Positions 27,378 to 37,668 of a stretch of 64,000 nt of DNA are shown piece after piece (position 1 is the first letter of the stretch; each line of letters starts with the position of its first letter). The notes under the pieces were generated by a model. That model was not told where the DNA came from. It was given only the letters and a program-made list of their open reading frames with translations, and made no database searches. The position numbers were made by a program, and so were the translations under genes. The DNA is from Alkalihalobacillus sp. TS-13 (GTDB lineage Bacteria; Bacillota; Bacilli; Bacillales; Fictibacillaceae), in contig NZ_JAHKSI010000001.1 in NCBI RefSeq assembly GCF_019720915.1, positions 3,466,212 through 3,530,211 of the forward strand, in the 5' to 3' direction.

Positions 27378-27453
27378 TGGCGGACCCGACCGGATTCGAA
27401 CCGGCGATCTCCTGCGTGACAGGCAGGCATGTTAACCCCTACACCACGGGTCC
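27378..27453 (-). tRNA. tRNA-Asp (GTC)
   Basis: A 76-base cloverleaf on the minus strand: acceptor GGACCCG pairs with CGGGTCC, anticodon loop CTGTCAC (anticodon GTC), T-loop GGTTCGAATCC, encoded CCA. Confidence 0.95.
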
Positions 27454-27481
27454 TTATAATTTAGAGTCCCTACAAAAGAAA

Positions 27482-27557
27482 TGGTGAGCCATGAAGGACT
27501 CGAACCTTCGACCCTCTGATTAAAAGTCAGATGCTCTACCGACTGAGCTAATGGCTC
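27482..27557 (-). tRNA. tRNA-Lys (TTT)
   Basis: A 76-base cloverleaf on the minus strand: acceptor GAGCCAT pairs with ATGGCTC, anticodon loop CTTTTAA (anticodon TTT), T-loop GGTTCGAGTCC, encoded CCA. First tRNA of the cluster Lys-Asp-Phe in the direction of transcription. Confidence 0.95.
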
Positions 27558-27813
27558 TCGTAGCATATTCACCCTGTGTCCTTTCCTCTACACGTGCATC
27601 CTTCCGTTGTAGGCTGCGTCAGGACAACAAAATAAATAGTATCATGTAATCTAGTAAAATACAATAAAAATTCGACAAGTTTTGTCGTACTTTTATTTAT
27701 TGTTCATAATTGAGAATTTTGATGTGTCATCCCCTTATAATTTATCAACGGAAACCAACGGGGCGACAAGATCTGGAAATATTTCGCTCTCCCACTACCT
27801 ATGACACAAAAAT
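27558..27813. other. Gap between tRNA cluster and purA terminator
   Basis: No gene found. Bases 27572-27627 (ccctgtgtcctttcctctac ... gcgtcaggacaac) resemble 27233-27286 (ccctgtccctttctctac ... gcgtcgggacaac), so a second degenerate repeat lies within the tRNA cluster. A hairpin at 27663-27697 has arms AATAAAA/TTTTATT and CGACAA/TTGTCG separated by a small internal loop. The tRNA promoter should also be here. Confidence 0.5.
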
Positions 27814-27839
27814 ACCAGGTATCCTTTTGGATACCTGGT
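27814..27839 (-). terminator. Terminator of purA
   Basis: Perfect 11-bp arms ACCAGGTATCC and GGATACCTGGT around TTTT. On the minus strand followed by ATTTTTGTG. Lies 31 bases beyond the purA stop. Confidence 0.92.
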
Positions 27840-27869
27840 TGAAATTTCAAGAAAAATAATTTTCTGTGA

Positions 27870-29493
<1,624 letters not shown>

Positions 29494-29520
29494 AGACAGA
29501 GCGCTCGAATCGCTCTGTCT
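29494..29520 (-). terminator. Terminator of the yybS-gdpP-rplI-dnaB operon
   Basis: Perfect 10-bp arms AGACAGAGCG (29494-29503) and CGCTCTGTCT (29511-29520) directly after the dnaB stop; on the minus strand followed by TATTCTG. The T run is short, so termination may be partial. Confidence 0.75.
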
Positions 29521-30885
29521 TTATGCCCCAGGCGGCATTTCACTCTCATCGAAACGCCGTTCCAAATTGACGAATTTATTGTATTCTTTTACGAAAGCAA
29601 GTTCCACTGTTCCGACTGGCCCATTACGTTGCTTTGCGATGATGATCTCAATGATATCTTTGTTTTCACTTTCCTTATCATAATAATCATCACGATAAAG
29701 GAAAGCAATGATATCAGCATCCTGCTCGATACTTCCCGATTCACGTATATCAGACATCATCGGTCTTTTATCCTGTCGAGATTCCACTCCACGCGACAGC
29801 TGGGATAGAGAGATGACCGGTACTTCAAGTTCACGCGCCAACCCTTTCAGTGAACGTGAAATTTCCGATACTTCCTGCTGTCGGTTTTCTCCAGACTTTC
29901 CACTTCCAAGGATCAATTGCATGTAATCGATAAGAATCATGCCAAGGCCTTTTTCTTGCTTTAAACGACGGCATTTCGCCCGGATATCACTAACACGTAC
30001 ACCAGGTGTATCATCGATATAGATACCGGCATTTGAGAGGCTTCCCATCGCCATCGTGAGCTTTTGCCAGTCTTCAGGCTGCAGATCCCCTGTACGGAGA
30101 CGCTGTGCATCGATGTTGCCTTCTGCACACAGCATACGCATGACAAGCTGTTCGGCTCCCATCTCCAAACTGAAAATTGCTATATTCTCATCCGTCTTCG
30201 TTGCAACGTTTTGTGCGATATTCAACGCAAAAGCCGTTTTACCAACGGATGGACGTGCTGCAACGATGATCAAATCATTTCGTTGGAAGCCAGCCGTGAT
30301 CCGATCAAGCTCGACGAATCCTGTAGGGATCCCTGTAATATCCCCTTTTTTATTTTGGAGCATTTCGATATTATCGTAGGCTTGGACGAGAACATCTTTT
30401 ATCGATTTGAATACACCAGTGTTTTTCCGTTGTGCAACTGCAAGTATATTCTTTTCTGCTTCATTTAAAATCTGTTCGACTTCATCTTCACGGGAATAGC
30501 CGTTTGCAGCAATGTCTGTTGCTGCACGGATCAATCGTCTAAGCAAAGATTTCTCTTCGACGATTTGCCCGTAATATTCAATATTCGCTGCTGTTGGTAC
30601 TGAATTGGCAAGATCGCTTAAATACGATACCCCGCCTACTTCCTCCAGAAGCTTACGATCCTGTAGTTCCGATGTGACTGTTACTAGATCAATAGGTTCC
30701 CCTTTTTCTGATAAATCGACCATCACAGAGAAAATTCGTTGATGACCTGCCCGATAAAAATCCTCAGGCATCAGGAGCTCTGTTGCAGTCGTCAACGCTT
30801 CAGGTTCTAGAAAGACAGCCCCAAGGACTGCCTGTTCTGCTTCAATATTATGAGGAGGGATCCGATCTGAGAAAAGATCACTCAT
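29521..30885 (-). CDS. dnaB: Replicative DNA helicase (DnaB family; B. subtilis DnaC)
   Basis: A 454-residue hexameric helicase: N-terminal DnaB domain (about 1-110), linker, and RecA-like domain with Walker A (AARPSVGKTAFAL), Walker B (MILIDYMQL) and the arginine-finger region (QQEVSEISRSLK). It unwinds DNA 5'-3' at the fork and recruits primase. Named dnaC in B. subtilis. It lies 24 bases after rplI on the same strand, an arrangement conserved in Firmicutes. Confidence 0.97.
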   Translation of the reverse strand: MSDLFSDRIPPHNIEAEQAVLGAVFLEPEALTTATELLMPEDFYRAGHQRIFSVMVDLSEKGEPIDLVTVTSELQDRKLLEEVGGVSYLSDLANSVPTAANIEYYGQIVEEKSLLRRLIRAATDIAANGYSREDEVEQILNEAEKNILAVAQRKNTGVFKSIKDVLVQAYDNIEMLQNKKGDITGIPTGFVELDRITAGFQRNDLIIVAARPSVGKTAFALNIAQNVATKTDENIAIFSLEMGAEQLVMRMLCAEGNIDAQRLRTGDLQPEDWQKLTMAMGSLSNAGIYIDDTPGVRVSDIRAKCRRLKQEKGLGMILIDYMQLILGSGKSGENRQQEVSEISRSLKGLARELEVPVISLSQLSRGVESRQDKRPMMSDIRESGSIEQDADIIAFLYRDDYYDKESENKDIIEIIIAKQRNGPVGTVELAFVKEYNKFVNLERRFDESEMPPGA

Positions 30886-30909
30886 TGCTTTTCCTCCTGT
30901 TCATTCAAA

Positions 30910-31356
30910 TTATTTCTGTTCTGTTACATGTACTTTCAATGTAGCTGTCACTTCTGGATGAAGTTTGATAGGTACATTCGTATATCCTAACGACCGGATT
31001 GGATCTGAAAGTTCGATTTTCCGCTTATCAACTTTATAGTTCTTCTTTTTCAACTCAGCTGCAATTTGCTTGCTTGTGACTGAGCCGAATAAGCGGCCGC
31101 CTTCGCCTGCTTTGGTAGAGAGTTCAATCGTAAGCTTTTCCAACTCATCCTTGAGTTTAACAGCTTCGTGGTGTTCTTCTTCCGCTTGTTTCTTTACACT
31201 TTCTTTCTTTTTCTCGAGTGTTTTCAGGTTGCCTTTATTCGCTTCTTTCGCAAGGTTGTTCGGGAATAGGTAGTTACGTGCATACCCTTCCGAAACGTTC
31301 TTCACTTCACCTTGTTTTCCTTTACCCTTTACATCTTTAATAAAGATAACCTTCAT
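30910..31356 (-). CDS. rplI: 50S ribosomal protein L9
   Basis: A 148-residue L9: N-terminal rRNA-binding domain ([20 protein letters not shown] with the family [13 protein letters not shown] signature), long central helix, and C-terminal domain. It overlaps gdpP by 4 bases (ATGA), so it is translationally coupled. Part of the gdpP-rplI-dnaB operon. Confidence 0.97.
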   Translation of the reverse strand: MKVIFIKDVKGKGKQGEVKNVSEGYARNYLFPNNLAKEANKGNLKTLEKKKESVKKQAEEEHHEAVKLKDELEKLTIELSTKAGEGGRLFGSVTSKQIAAELKKKNYKVDKRKIELSDPIRSLGYTNVPIKLHPEVTATLKVHVTEQK

Positions 31357-33326
31357 TCCTCTTCTCCCCCTTCAAAATATTGATCTATGATTTCTTTCAA
31401 TTGTCGTTCCGCTTCATCAATCGTGGCATCTTCCAATTGTGCTGCAGCATTTGTCAAATGACCGCCGCCATCAAGATTTTCCATGATCATCTGTACATTG
31501 ACGTCTCCGAGAGAACGTGCACTGATACTGATTTTATCATCGATACGCCTTGATATTACAAACGAGGCCAATACCCCAGACATGGATAGCAGCGTATCCG
31601 CAGCCTGGGCTATTAGGACTTGGCCGTATTCTTCATCTTCTTGGCCCTTCGCGATTGCAATTCCACCTTTATAAATGTGGGAGTTCTCAATCAATTTGGA
31701 ACGTTTCACATACCGCTCGATGTCTTCTTTAAGGAACTTTTGTACAAGAATCGTATCCGCCCCATGAGAGCGTAAGTAAGAAGCCGCATCAAATGTCCTG
31801 GAACCCGTCCGTAACGTGAAACTCTTCGTATCTACAATAATACCAGCTAATAAAGCAGTTGCCTCCAGGATTTCCATTTTTCTAAGTTTTGGTTGATATT
31901 CTAGTAATTCGGTGACTAGCTCAGCCGTAGACGATGCATAGGGCTCCATGTACACAAGTACCGGATCATCGATGAAATCTTCCCCGCGTCGGTGATGATC
32001 GATGACGATCACCTTCTCAAGCTTGTTAACGAGTTTCTCTTCAATGACGAGGGATGGCTTATGGGTATCCACAACAACAAGCAGTGTATTTGGCGTAGCC
32101 TGTTCCAGCGCTTCCTCAGGGGTAACAAAGTGTTCCCAAAGCTCTTCTTTTTCTTTAATTTCCTCCAGCAATCGTTGAATGCCGATATCGACATCATTCT
32201 GATCCAGTACGACGCTGCATGGCTTTTCGTTGATGGTTGCTACTTTCAATATCCCGATACTGGCTCCCAGAGCGTCCATATCCGGGTTTTTATGACCCAT
32301 CACTATGACTTGATCGCTATCCAATACAAGCTCTGTGAGAGCGTGTGAGATCACTCGTGCACGTACACGGGTGCGTTTTTCCATTGGATTCGTTTTCCCG
32401 CCATAGAAACGCACTTTTCCATTTGTCTGCTTGATCGCAACCTGGTCACCACCGCGTCCTAAAGCAAGATCCAAACTGGATTGTGCGAGCTGTCCAAGTT
32501 CAGGTAACATAGCCGAACCGCTGCCGAGACCGATACTCAAGGTCAATGGGATATTCTGTTTCGAAGTAAGGTCTCTCACTTCATCCAATAAAGCGAATTT
32601 TGTTTTTTCAAGTTCAGCTAATATCCGTTGATTCAATACAGCTATAAATCGTTCGGAAGAGGTCCCTTTCAGGAAAATACCGTAATCTGTCGCCCATTGA
32701 TTCAAAATTGAGGTTACTTTACTGTTGATGTTGCTGCGAACCTGATCGTTCATTCCCTGGGTCACTTCATCATAATTATCTAAAAAGATGAGACCGATGA
32801 CGGTTTGTTCTTCATCATAAAGCCTTTCCACTTCCACTTGTTCTGTGACGTCCGTGAAGTACAACAGCCGCTCTTCCCTCTTCAGATAAACACGGTATTT
32901 CCGCTTATTCACCTTAATGATTTCTTCTTTTTCTTCCCCCTTGATGAAGGGTACAAGCTCTTCAGAAATCAGATTAAGCGAATTTCCAATAAAGGACTCC
33001 TGTTCAATGATCGTCGTCAAATAAGGATTTGTCCATTCGATTTTATACTGTTCGTCATAAAGGATGATCCCGATCGGCATTTCCATCAGGGCTTCTTCCC
33101 CAACTTTTTTCACCCGATGCGAAAGTGTAGTAATATAATCTTCTATATTCGAGCGGAATTCAATTTCCTTTATCAACGCAAAATAAACCGTCACTCCTAG
33201 TATGACAAAAGCGACGATACCCATTATCCAATTATAATAGGTGATGATCCCTATGAACATAGCTAAAATTACAAGTAATAAAAGTATATGTAATTCCTGC
33301 CATCTCTTTTCAAAAAACTTCGGCAT
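31353..33326 (-). CDS. gdpP: Cyclic-di-AMP phosphodiesterase GdpP
   Basis: 657 residues: two N-terminal membrane helices (about 12-50), a PAS-like domain (about 85-150), a degenerate GGDEF domain (about 170-300, no GGDEF motif), and a DHH/DHHA1 phosphodiesterase module with [28 protein letters not shown] and a C-terminal [11 protein letters not shown]. It hydrolyses c-di-AMP to pApA and so affects potassium balance, wall stress and beta-lactam tolerance. Lies between yybS and rplI. Confidence 0.96.
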   Translation of the reverse strand: MPKFFEKRWQELHILLLLVILAMFIGIITYYNWIMGIVAFVILGVTVYFALIKEIEFRSNIEDYITTLSHRVKKVGEEALMEMPIGIILYDEQYKIEWTNPYLTTIIEQESFIGNSLNLISEELVPFIKGEEKEEIIKVNKRKYRVYLKREERLLYFTDVTEQVEVERLYDEEQTVIGLIFLDNYDEVTQGMNDQVRSNINSKVTSILNQWATDYGIFLKGTSSERFIAVLNQRILAELEKTKFALLDEVRDLTSKQNIPLTLSIGLGSGSAMLPELGQLAQSSLDLALGRGGDQVAIKQTNGKVRFYGGKTNPMEKRTRVRARVISHALTELVLDSDQVIVMGHKNPDMDALGASIGILKVATINEKPCSVVLDQNDVDIGIQRLLEEIKEKEELWEHFVTPEEALEQATPNTLLVVVDTHKPSLVIEEKLVNKLEKVIVIDHHRRGEDFIDDPVLVYMEPYASSTAELVTELLEYQPKLRKMEILEATALLAGIIVDTKSFTLRTGSRTFDAASYLRSHGADTILVQKFLKEDIERYVKRSKLIENSHIYKGGIAIAKGQEDEEYGQVLIAQAADTLLSMSGVLASFVISRRIDDKISISARSLGDVNVQMIMENLDGGGHLTNAAAQLEDATIDEAERQLKEIIDQYFEGGEEE

Positions 33327-33338
33327 GATGGTCAGCTC

Positions 33339-34274
33339 CTACGCTTCAGGCTTTATCCGTTTTCTTAAATCAAACCCTAAGTCAATTATACCTAAGATTC
33401 GTACCACATGTAATCCCACGGGTATGATAAAAAGGCTTATGGTAACAAGTACCGGTATCGTTTTCCCTTTTTTCTTCACCCAGAAATAGAAATAGATGAA
33501 TGTCAATCCTTGGATAGCGAGAACGAGTTCCAAAACAATATATAAATTCATCGTGACGATATAAAGGGCGGATCCTTGTTCTGGATTCATCATATAAAGC
33601 AAAATCGTAGCAAGATAATACCAAATGATGCTTTTTGGAAATGACCAATTCCTGAACGGCTCCCAATGCGGAACTTCAACTTTGAACCTCTTCATTATCA
33701 GGTTGGTCACAAAAATAGATGCTAAGGCAAACACCACCGATAGGATGACAAACAATGCTGGTATGAGGTATGGAACGATTTCTACGAGTTCCCTCAGTTG
33801 TTGAATGGTCGCCTCAGCATCTCCCCCCATTACACCACTGAATTTTTCTGTGAGCGCAATCGTCTCTTCAATCGATTGTTTCATTGTATCAATCAAGTTG
33901 ATCTCTAATAAAAGGATAGTAACGACATAAATTAGTATGAAATTCGCCAGGTAGGTCAAAGCCGCTCCTGCCAAAAGACCGAAAGCGGAAATCTTCTTCC
34001 TGTAAAGATGACCCATGACTACTCCGACTGAGCCAAACAAAATCGGGACATTGATCGCAGTGACAGTACCTAAAATGATAGTCAGTACCATTGTTGTGAG
34101 CACAAAAACCAGACTTTTCTTCAACCCGTGCCGCACTGTATAGACCGCATAGGGCAATGACAGTAAAAAAATCGTAAATAAGGATAATACCGGTATGAAA
34201 AGTGTTATTAGAAATAATACAGCATATAGAGAAGCGAGTATAGCCCCTTCTGTTAAAGCTCTTGTTCGATTCAC
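33339..34274 (-). CDS. yybS: YybS-type DUF2232 membrane protein
   Basis: 311 residues with about seven to eight membrane helices, beginning TRALTEGAILASLYAVL as in the DUF2232 family, which resembles S components of ECF transporters. Function is unknown. It is 12 bases upstream of gdpP and starts the yybS-gdpP-rplI-dnaB cluster known from B. subtilis. Confidence 0.9.
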   Translation of the reverse strand: MNRTRALTEGAILASLYAVLFLITLFIPVLSLFTIFLLSLPYAVYTVRHGLKKSLVFVLTTMVLTIILGTVTAINVPILFGSVGVVMGHLYRKKISAFGLLAGAALTYLANFILIYVVTILLLEINLIDTMKQSIEETIALTEKFSGVMGGDAEATIQQLRELVEIVPYLIPALFVILSVVFALASIFVTNLIMKRFKVEVPHWEPFRNWSFPKSIIWYYLATILLYMMNPEQGSALYIVTMNLYIVLELVLAIQGLTFIYFYFWVKKKGKTIPVLVTISLFIIPVGLHVVRILGIIDLGFDLRKRIKPEA

Positions 34275-34368
34275 GATGTCACCTCATCTGTAACTTAAAT
34301 CCTTTTCTATTGTATGGGTTTATCAGTTCGTGTTCAAATATTAGTGGCTACCATATAAACAATAATCT

Positions 34369-34403
34369 TTGTTATTCTTATTGTTGAGTTCTACGAAATT
34401 CAC
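34369..34403. repeat. MITE-like repeat, short fragment
   Basis: TGTTATTCTTATTGTTGAG followed by TTCTACGAAATTCAC matches the terminal part of the family seen at 51568 and 37435. Confidence 0.45.
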
Positions 34404-34488
34404 TATGAAAACTAACAACCAGATTTAACAGTTCTAACAATGAAAAAGGTACTTTATGCATGAAAAGAAATATTCCTTACTGTCCATA

Positions 34489-35184
34489 CTAGCCTAGAAA
34501 CTGTGGATTTAACCTTTCTTCTCGCACTTGCCCATCCTTTAAAATTAAGCTATAAGCAGATGTATTTATCCTTGAGGAAATGATATTCTCAAGTTTTCCA
34601 TTTATATAATGAAGAGCAACCCCATCATCTGCTGCTATTCCTTCCTTTAAGGTTCCAGCCTTTAGATAGTGATGGAATGCCGGCCGACGTGCTTCCTCTC
34701 CATCATAATGCGGACAATGACTCCCCCTCAGGAATCCCAAGCATGTAATCGGTGAAATTTTATCTGGGAATGAATCGGTTAATCCTTCTTCAAACCAACA
34801 GATGGATCCGGCACTAAGTCCCGCTAATACGATTCCTTTTTTCCAAGCCCGATACAAGATAGCATCCAGTCCCCATTCTTTCCAAAGTGCGAGCAAATTC
34901 TTCGTATTGCCTCCGCCTACATAAATGATATCTTGTTCCATCACGAATGATTCCAGAGAACGTGGAGGCTTATAAAGTGATAGATACGTCGGAATACAGG
35001 ATAAGGTTTCAAATGAACGCATAAATCTTTCGATATAACCATCCGCATCTCCACTTGCTGTCGGGAGAAAACAGATTTTCGGACGATCCTTTCCTGTCTG
35101 AGCCAAAATGTATTCGTCGATGAGCAGATTATCAGGCTCCATCGAAAACCCGCCCCCACCCATGGCAATGATGTGTGTATCCAT
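34489..35184 (-). CDS. Peptidase E-like protein (S51 family)
   Basis: 231 residues with the S51 nucleophile elbow GLSAGSICW, the IIYVGGGNTKNLLALWKEWG segment and FLPTASGD, as in peptidase E and cyanophycinase relatives such as B. subtilis YgaJ. Peptidase E cuts Asp-X dipeptides in the cytosol; the exact substrate here is not known. The frame opens at 35202, but AAAAGGA precedes the ATG at 35184, which is preferred. Isolated gene next to repeat fragments. Confidence 0.88.
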   Translation of the reverse strand: MDTHIIAMGGGGFSMEPDNLLIDEYILAQTGKDRPKICFLPTASGDADGYIERFMRSFETLSCIPTYLSLYKPPRSLESFVMEQDIIYVGGGNTKNLLALWKEWGLDAILYRAWKKGIVLAGLSAGSICWFEEGLTDSFPDKISPITCLGFLRGSHCPHYDGEEARRPAFHHYLKAGTLKEGIAADDGVALHYINGKLENIISSRINTSAYSLILKDGQVREERLNPQFLG

Positions 35185-35202
35185 CTTTTCAATCCTTTTC
35201 AT

Positions 35203-35588
35203 TAGAATCTATAACATGATACTTTCAATACTTAGCTCACATCTCCTTCAAATTAATTTTATATATGTATACATTAGGTTCACGATGTATGACTTGGTAA
35301 ATGAAAAAAGACCCGCCCAGAATGGACATAGTCCTTCATCATATGGGTGAAAATTTATTATTACCTTGGAGCAGCTAATAGAATCATGTGCCTGGAAGCC
35401 GGTTATATGATTATCGTGTGTCAAGCGATAGAGGACCCTTCTTCACTGGAGCTTCGGAGGAGGGTTCATTAAAGGAGAATGAGGGGCTTCCATTCCATGA
35501 ACGATTAGCTGACTCACACTACATAGTATGTAAAACGGACAAGTCTGTTTGGACAAGTGTTGACGTCTCAAGCACATTTTTTACTTTT
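35203..35588. other. Gap with imperfect hairpins, no gene
   Basis: Bases 35433-35466 form an imperfect hairpin (GGACCCTTCTTC with GGAGGAGGGTTC), and 35566-35602 another around a T-rich loop (TCAAGCACA with GTGAGCTTGA). No open frame with a ribosome site was found. The right end runs into a repeat fragment. Confidence 0.4.
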
Positions 35589-35594
35589 TTGTGA

Positions 35595-35628
35595 GCTTGA
35601 TTCTACGAAATTAACTCCCTTTCTATTG
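35595..35628. repeat. MITE-like repeat fragment
   Basis: GCTTGATTCTACGAAATTAACTCC and CTTTC match the left terminus of the repeat family (TTGATTT..CGAAATTCACTCCCTTTCC). It abuts the truncated-looking gene at 35631. Confidence 0.55.
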
Positions 35629-35630
35629 CT

Positions 35631-35885
35631 CAACAACTGGCATCAACATTAGAGAACTGTATGATATACGATCCTGAAGAAGTGGGTTACATGCTCCGTA
35701 ATATCATAACTGATGAAATCAGGTTACCTCATGAAAAGACAGATGATTTTCAGGATATCGAGATCTCGAAAACGTTGACGGTTCAAGTTACAGATCTATT
35801 AAAAAAGACTTATGGGAAAGATTTGATTATTGCGATGACAATTCATAACGAGTTGTATTTCGCATACATAGTGGATGGGCATTGA
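35631..35885 (+). pseudogene. Small unknown gene, probably truncated at its 5' end
   Basis: An ATG-started frame of 74 residues begins at 35661, but it has no ribosome site, and the same frame is plausibly coding upstream (IAQQLASTLENC) back to the repeat fragment, where an in-frame TGA appears. This suggests the repeat replaced the original start. The remaining protein is acidic and soluble (YDPEEVGYMLRNIITDE, then YGKDLIIAMTIHNELYFAY). No family recognised. It overlaps the next small frame by 11 bases. Confidence 0.45.
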
Positions 35886-36099
35886 TGAGAATACCTACCA
35901 TTTCCGCCTGACTGCAAGGAAAGAAACCATTCATGAAAGACTGAAGTTCCGCTGTGAAGCAGAGGGCAATTGGTGTTTCCAGCAAACAGATAAATGCATC
36001 CAGGCTTTTCAAAACACCTGTTTTCAACCGTATGTAGAGACGGATGGGATCAGTGTCCAAGAGATAATGAACAATATAAAAAAAGCGATAGGGCTCTGA
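35875..36099 (+). CDS. Small protein of unknown function
   Basis: A 74-residue frame starting at ATG 35875, overlapping the previous frame in a different register. No ribosome site is visible; translation would need coupling, or the two frames could be one gene split by a frameshift. The product has three Cys (FRCEAEGNWCFQQTDKCIQ plus NTCFQ) and a basic-acidic mix. Its stop lies inside the rpsR terminator stem. Family unknown. Confidence 0.4.
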   Translation: MGIDENTYHFRLTARKETIHERLKFRCEAEGNWCFQQTDKCIQAFQNTCFQPYVETDGISVQEIMNNIKKAIGL

Positions 36100-36113
36100 A
36101 AAACCCTATCGCT
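36084..36113 (-). terminator. Terminator of the rpsF-ssb-rpsR operon
   Basis: Perfect 10-bp arms AGCGATAGGG (36084-36093) and CCCTATCGCT (36104-36113). On the minus strand followed by TTTTTTTATATTG. It lies 9 bases past the rpsR stop. Confidence 0.93.
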
Positions 36114-36122
36114 TCATTATTT

Positions 36123-36350
36123 CTACTCAGCTGAGTAAGGAAGCAATGCCATTTGACGGGCACGCTTGATTGCTCTTGTCAATTGACGTTGGTACTTCGC
36201 AGAAGTTCCAGTTACACGACGTGGAAGAATTTTTCCACGCTCGGAAACGAAACGCTTAAGAAGATCAACATCCTTATAGTCGATGTAAGTGATTTGGTTC
36301 ACTGTGAAAAAGCAAACCTTTTTACGCTTTCTACGTCCTGGACGAGGCAT
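36123..36350 (-). CDS. rpsR: 30S ribosomal protein S18
   Basis: 75 residues, full length: [15 protein letters not shown] start and the [20 protein letters not shown] core, which binds S6 and 16S rRNA. One Cys only, as in single-copy zinc-independent S18. A strong AAGGAGG precedes the ATG. Third gene of rpsF-ssb-rpsR. Confidence 0.97.
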   Translation of the reverse strand: MPRPGRRKRKKVCFFTVNQITYIDYKDVDLLKRFVSERGKILPRRVTGTSAKYQRQLTRAIKRARQMALLPYSAE

Positions 36351-36405
36351 TCAAAACCCTCCTTTACATTTTTGTTAATCGTTCATTTATGATCGTTGAT
36401 GTCCA

Positions 36406-36939
36406 TCAGAACGGTAAATCGTCATCTGAGATGTCGATTGGTTTACCATCATTTGCGAAAGGATCATCATTAGAGTCGTTTTTACGGTTCTGATTGCCAC
36501 CGCCGAAATTCTGATTACCAGAATTTCCGTAGCCTCCTCCTTGGCTTCCTTGTCCAGCGAAAGGATTATCCTGATCACGATACCCACCCTGATTAGATGA
36601 ACCTGATCCAGATCCTGACCCTTTAGGCTCAAGGAATTGAACACTTTCTGCCATTACTTCGGTTACGTACACTCGACGACCTTCATTATTATCGTAAGAA
36701 CGTGTTTGCAAACGGCCATCTACACCAGCTAAGCTTCCTTTTTTCAAGAAATTAGCTGCGTTTTCCGCTTGTCTGCGCCATACGACGATATTAATGAAAT
36801 CCGCTTCACGGTCCCCTTGTTGGTTCGTGAAAGGACGGTTAACCGCCAGTGTAAAGTTTGCTACGGCCACGCCATTCGGTGTGTAACGCAGCTCCGGATC
36901 TTTCGTTAGCCGGCCGACAAGAATAATGCGGTTGATCAA
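36406..36939 (-). CDS. ssb: Single-stranded DNA-binding protein
   Basis: About 177 residues: an OB-fold domain ([18 protein letters not shown] to about residue 105), a Gly/Asn/Gln-rich linker, and the canonical acidic tip DDDLPF that docks replication and repair partners. The frame opens at GTG 36948, but AAGGAG lies 8 bases before a TTG at 36939; TTG gives [10 protein letters not shown], matching family N-termini. Coats single-stranded DNA at the fork. Confidence 0.96.
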   Translation of the reverse strand: MINRIILVGRLTKDPELRYTPNGVAVANFTLAVNRPFTNQQGDREADFINIVVWRRQAENAANFLKKGSLAGVDGRLQTRSYDNNEGRRVYVTEVMAESVQFLEPKGSGSGSGSSNQGGYRDQDNPFAGQGSQGGGYGNSGNQNFGGGNQNRKNDSNDDPFANDGKPIDISDDDLPF

Positions 36940-36956
36940 CAGAACCACTCCTTAAA

Positions 36957-37247
36957 TTACTGCTGTTCGTTTACGATTGTCATAAAACGAAGAACGCTAT
37001 CATCGATCTTCATTAGACGGTCAAATTCGTTAATAGCTTCAGTTTCTGCATTTACATACATAACTGTATAGAAGCCATCACGGAAATCATTGATTTCATA
37101 AGCAAGACGACGCTTACCCATGTCATCAACTTTTTCGATTTCAGCACCGTTATCAGTGAGGATATTTTGAGCCTTTTCACTTACAGCTTTCTTAGCATCC
37201 TCTTCTAGATTCGGGCGCAGAATGTACATGATTTCATATCTACGCAT
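36957..37247 (-). CDS. rpsF: 30S ribosomal protein S6
   Basis: About 96 residues: [17 protein letters not shown] start and [22 protein letters not shown] core typical of S6, which pairs with S18 on the platform of the small subunit. GGGAGG lies 8 bases before the ATG at 37247, so the longer frame from 37256 is not used. First gene of its operon; the leader (about 80 bases) may hold the S6:S18 autoregulatory site known from this operon. Confidence 0.96.
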   Translation of the reverse strand: MRRYEIMYILRPNLEEDAKKAVSEKAQNILTDNGAEIEKVDDMGKRRLAYEINDFRDGFYTVMYVNAETEAINEFDRLMKIDDSVLRFMTIVNEQQ

Positions 37248-37337
37248 TCCGGTCACCTCCCTTTGGTCTTAGCGGCTTTTACTCTTGTAAAAGCAAGGAG
37301 AGTCAATTATCTAAACAATAATAACTCACACCGACTC

Positions 37338-37366
37338 ATTATAGCAAAAAGTCCAAGCAATCACAA
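37338..37366 (-). promoter_or_regulatory. Sigma-A promoter of rpsF-ssb-rpsR
   Basis: On the minus strand: -35 TTGTGA (37361-37366), 17-base spacer, -10 TATAAT (37338-37343). About 90 bases upstream of the rpsF start. Confidence 0.8.
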
Positions 37367-37434
37367 GGAAAGATTAGGGATTAATTGGGTCAAGTACATG
37401 AACAAGTACTGTGGGAGATCTTTAAATAATGCGG

Positions 37435-37565
37435 TTGATTTCTTCGAAATTCACTCCCTTTCCGCGGGCAAACCGCAAGCCCCCTCGCTCACTTGTGCGT
37501 TCGCTGTGGGGTCTTGCCTGGCTCGCTGTTCCCGCAGGAGTGTCGTGAATTTCGTGTGAAATCAA
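37435..37565. repeat. MITE-like palindromic repeat, full copy (131 bp)
   Basis: Ends in inverted repeats: left TTGATTT-cttCGAAATTCAC, right GTGAATTTCG-tgtgAAATCAA. The interior has cctttccgcggg, ccccctcgctcac, gcctggctcgctg and cccgcaggagtgtcg. No open frame. Sits between the rpsF promoter and ychF terminator. Confidence 0.8.
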
Positions 37566-37614
37566 TTCTGAAGAAGCCAGTACCCACCGTAAAGATCTTG
37601 ACCCTCTTTTTACA

Positions 37615-37652
37615 AAAACCCAACCGGAAGCTATCTTGCTCGGTCGGGTTTT
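37615..37652 (-). terminator. Terminator of ychF
   Basis: Arms AAAACCCAACCG (37615-37626) and CGGTCGGGTTTT (37641-37652) pair except for two central bases. On the minus strand followed by TTTTTGTAAAAAG. Confidence 0.85.
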
Positions 37653-37668
37653 ATTGAACTACTTTATA

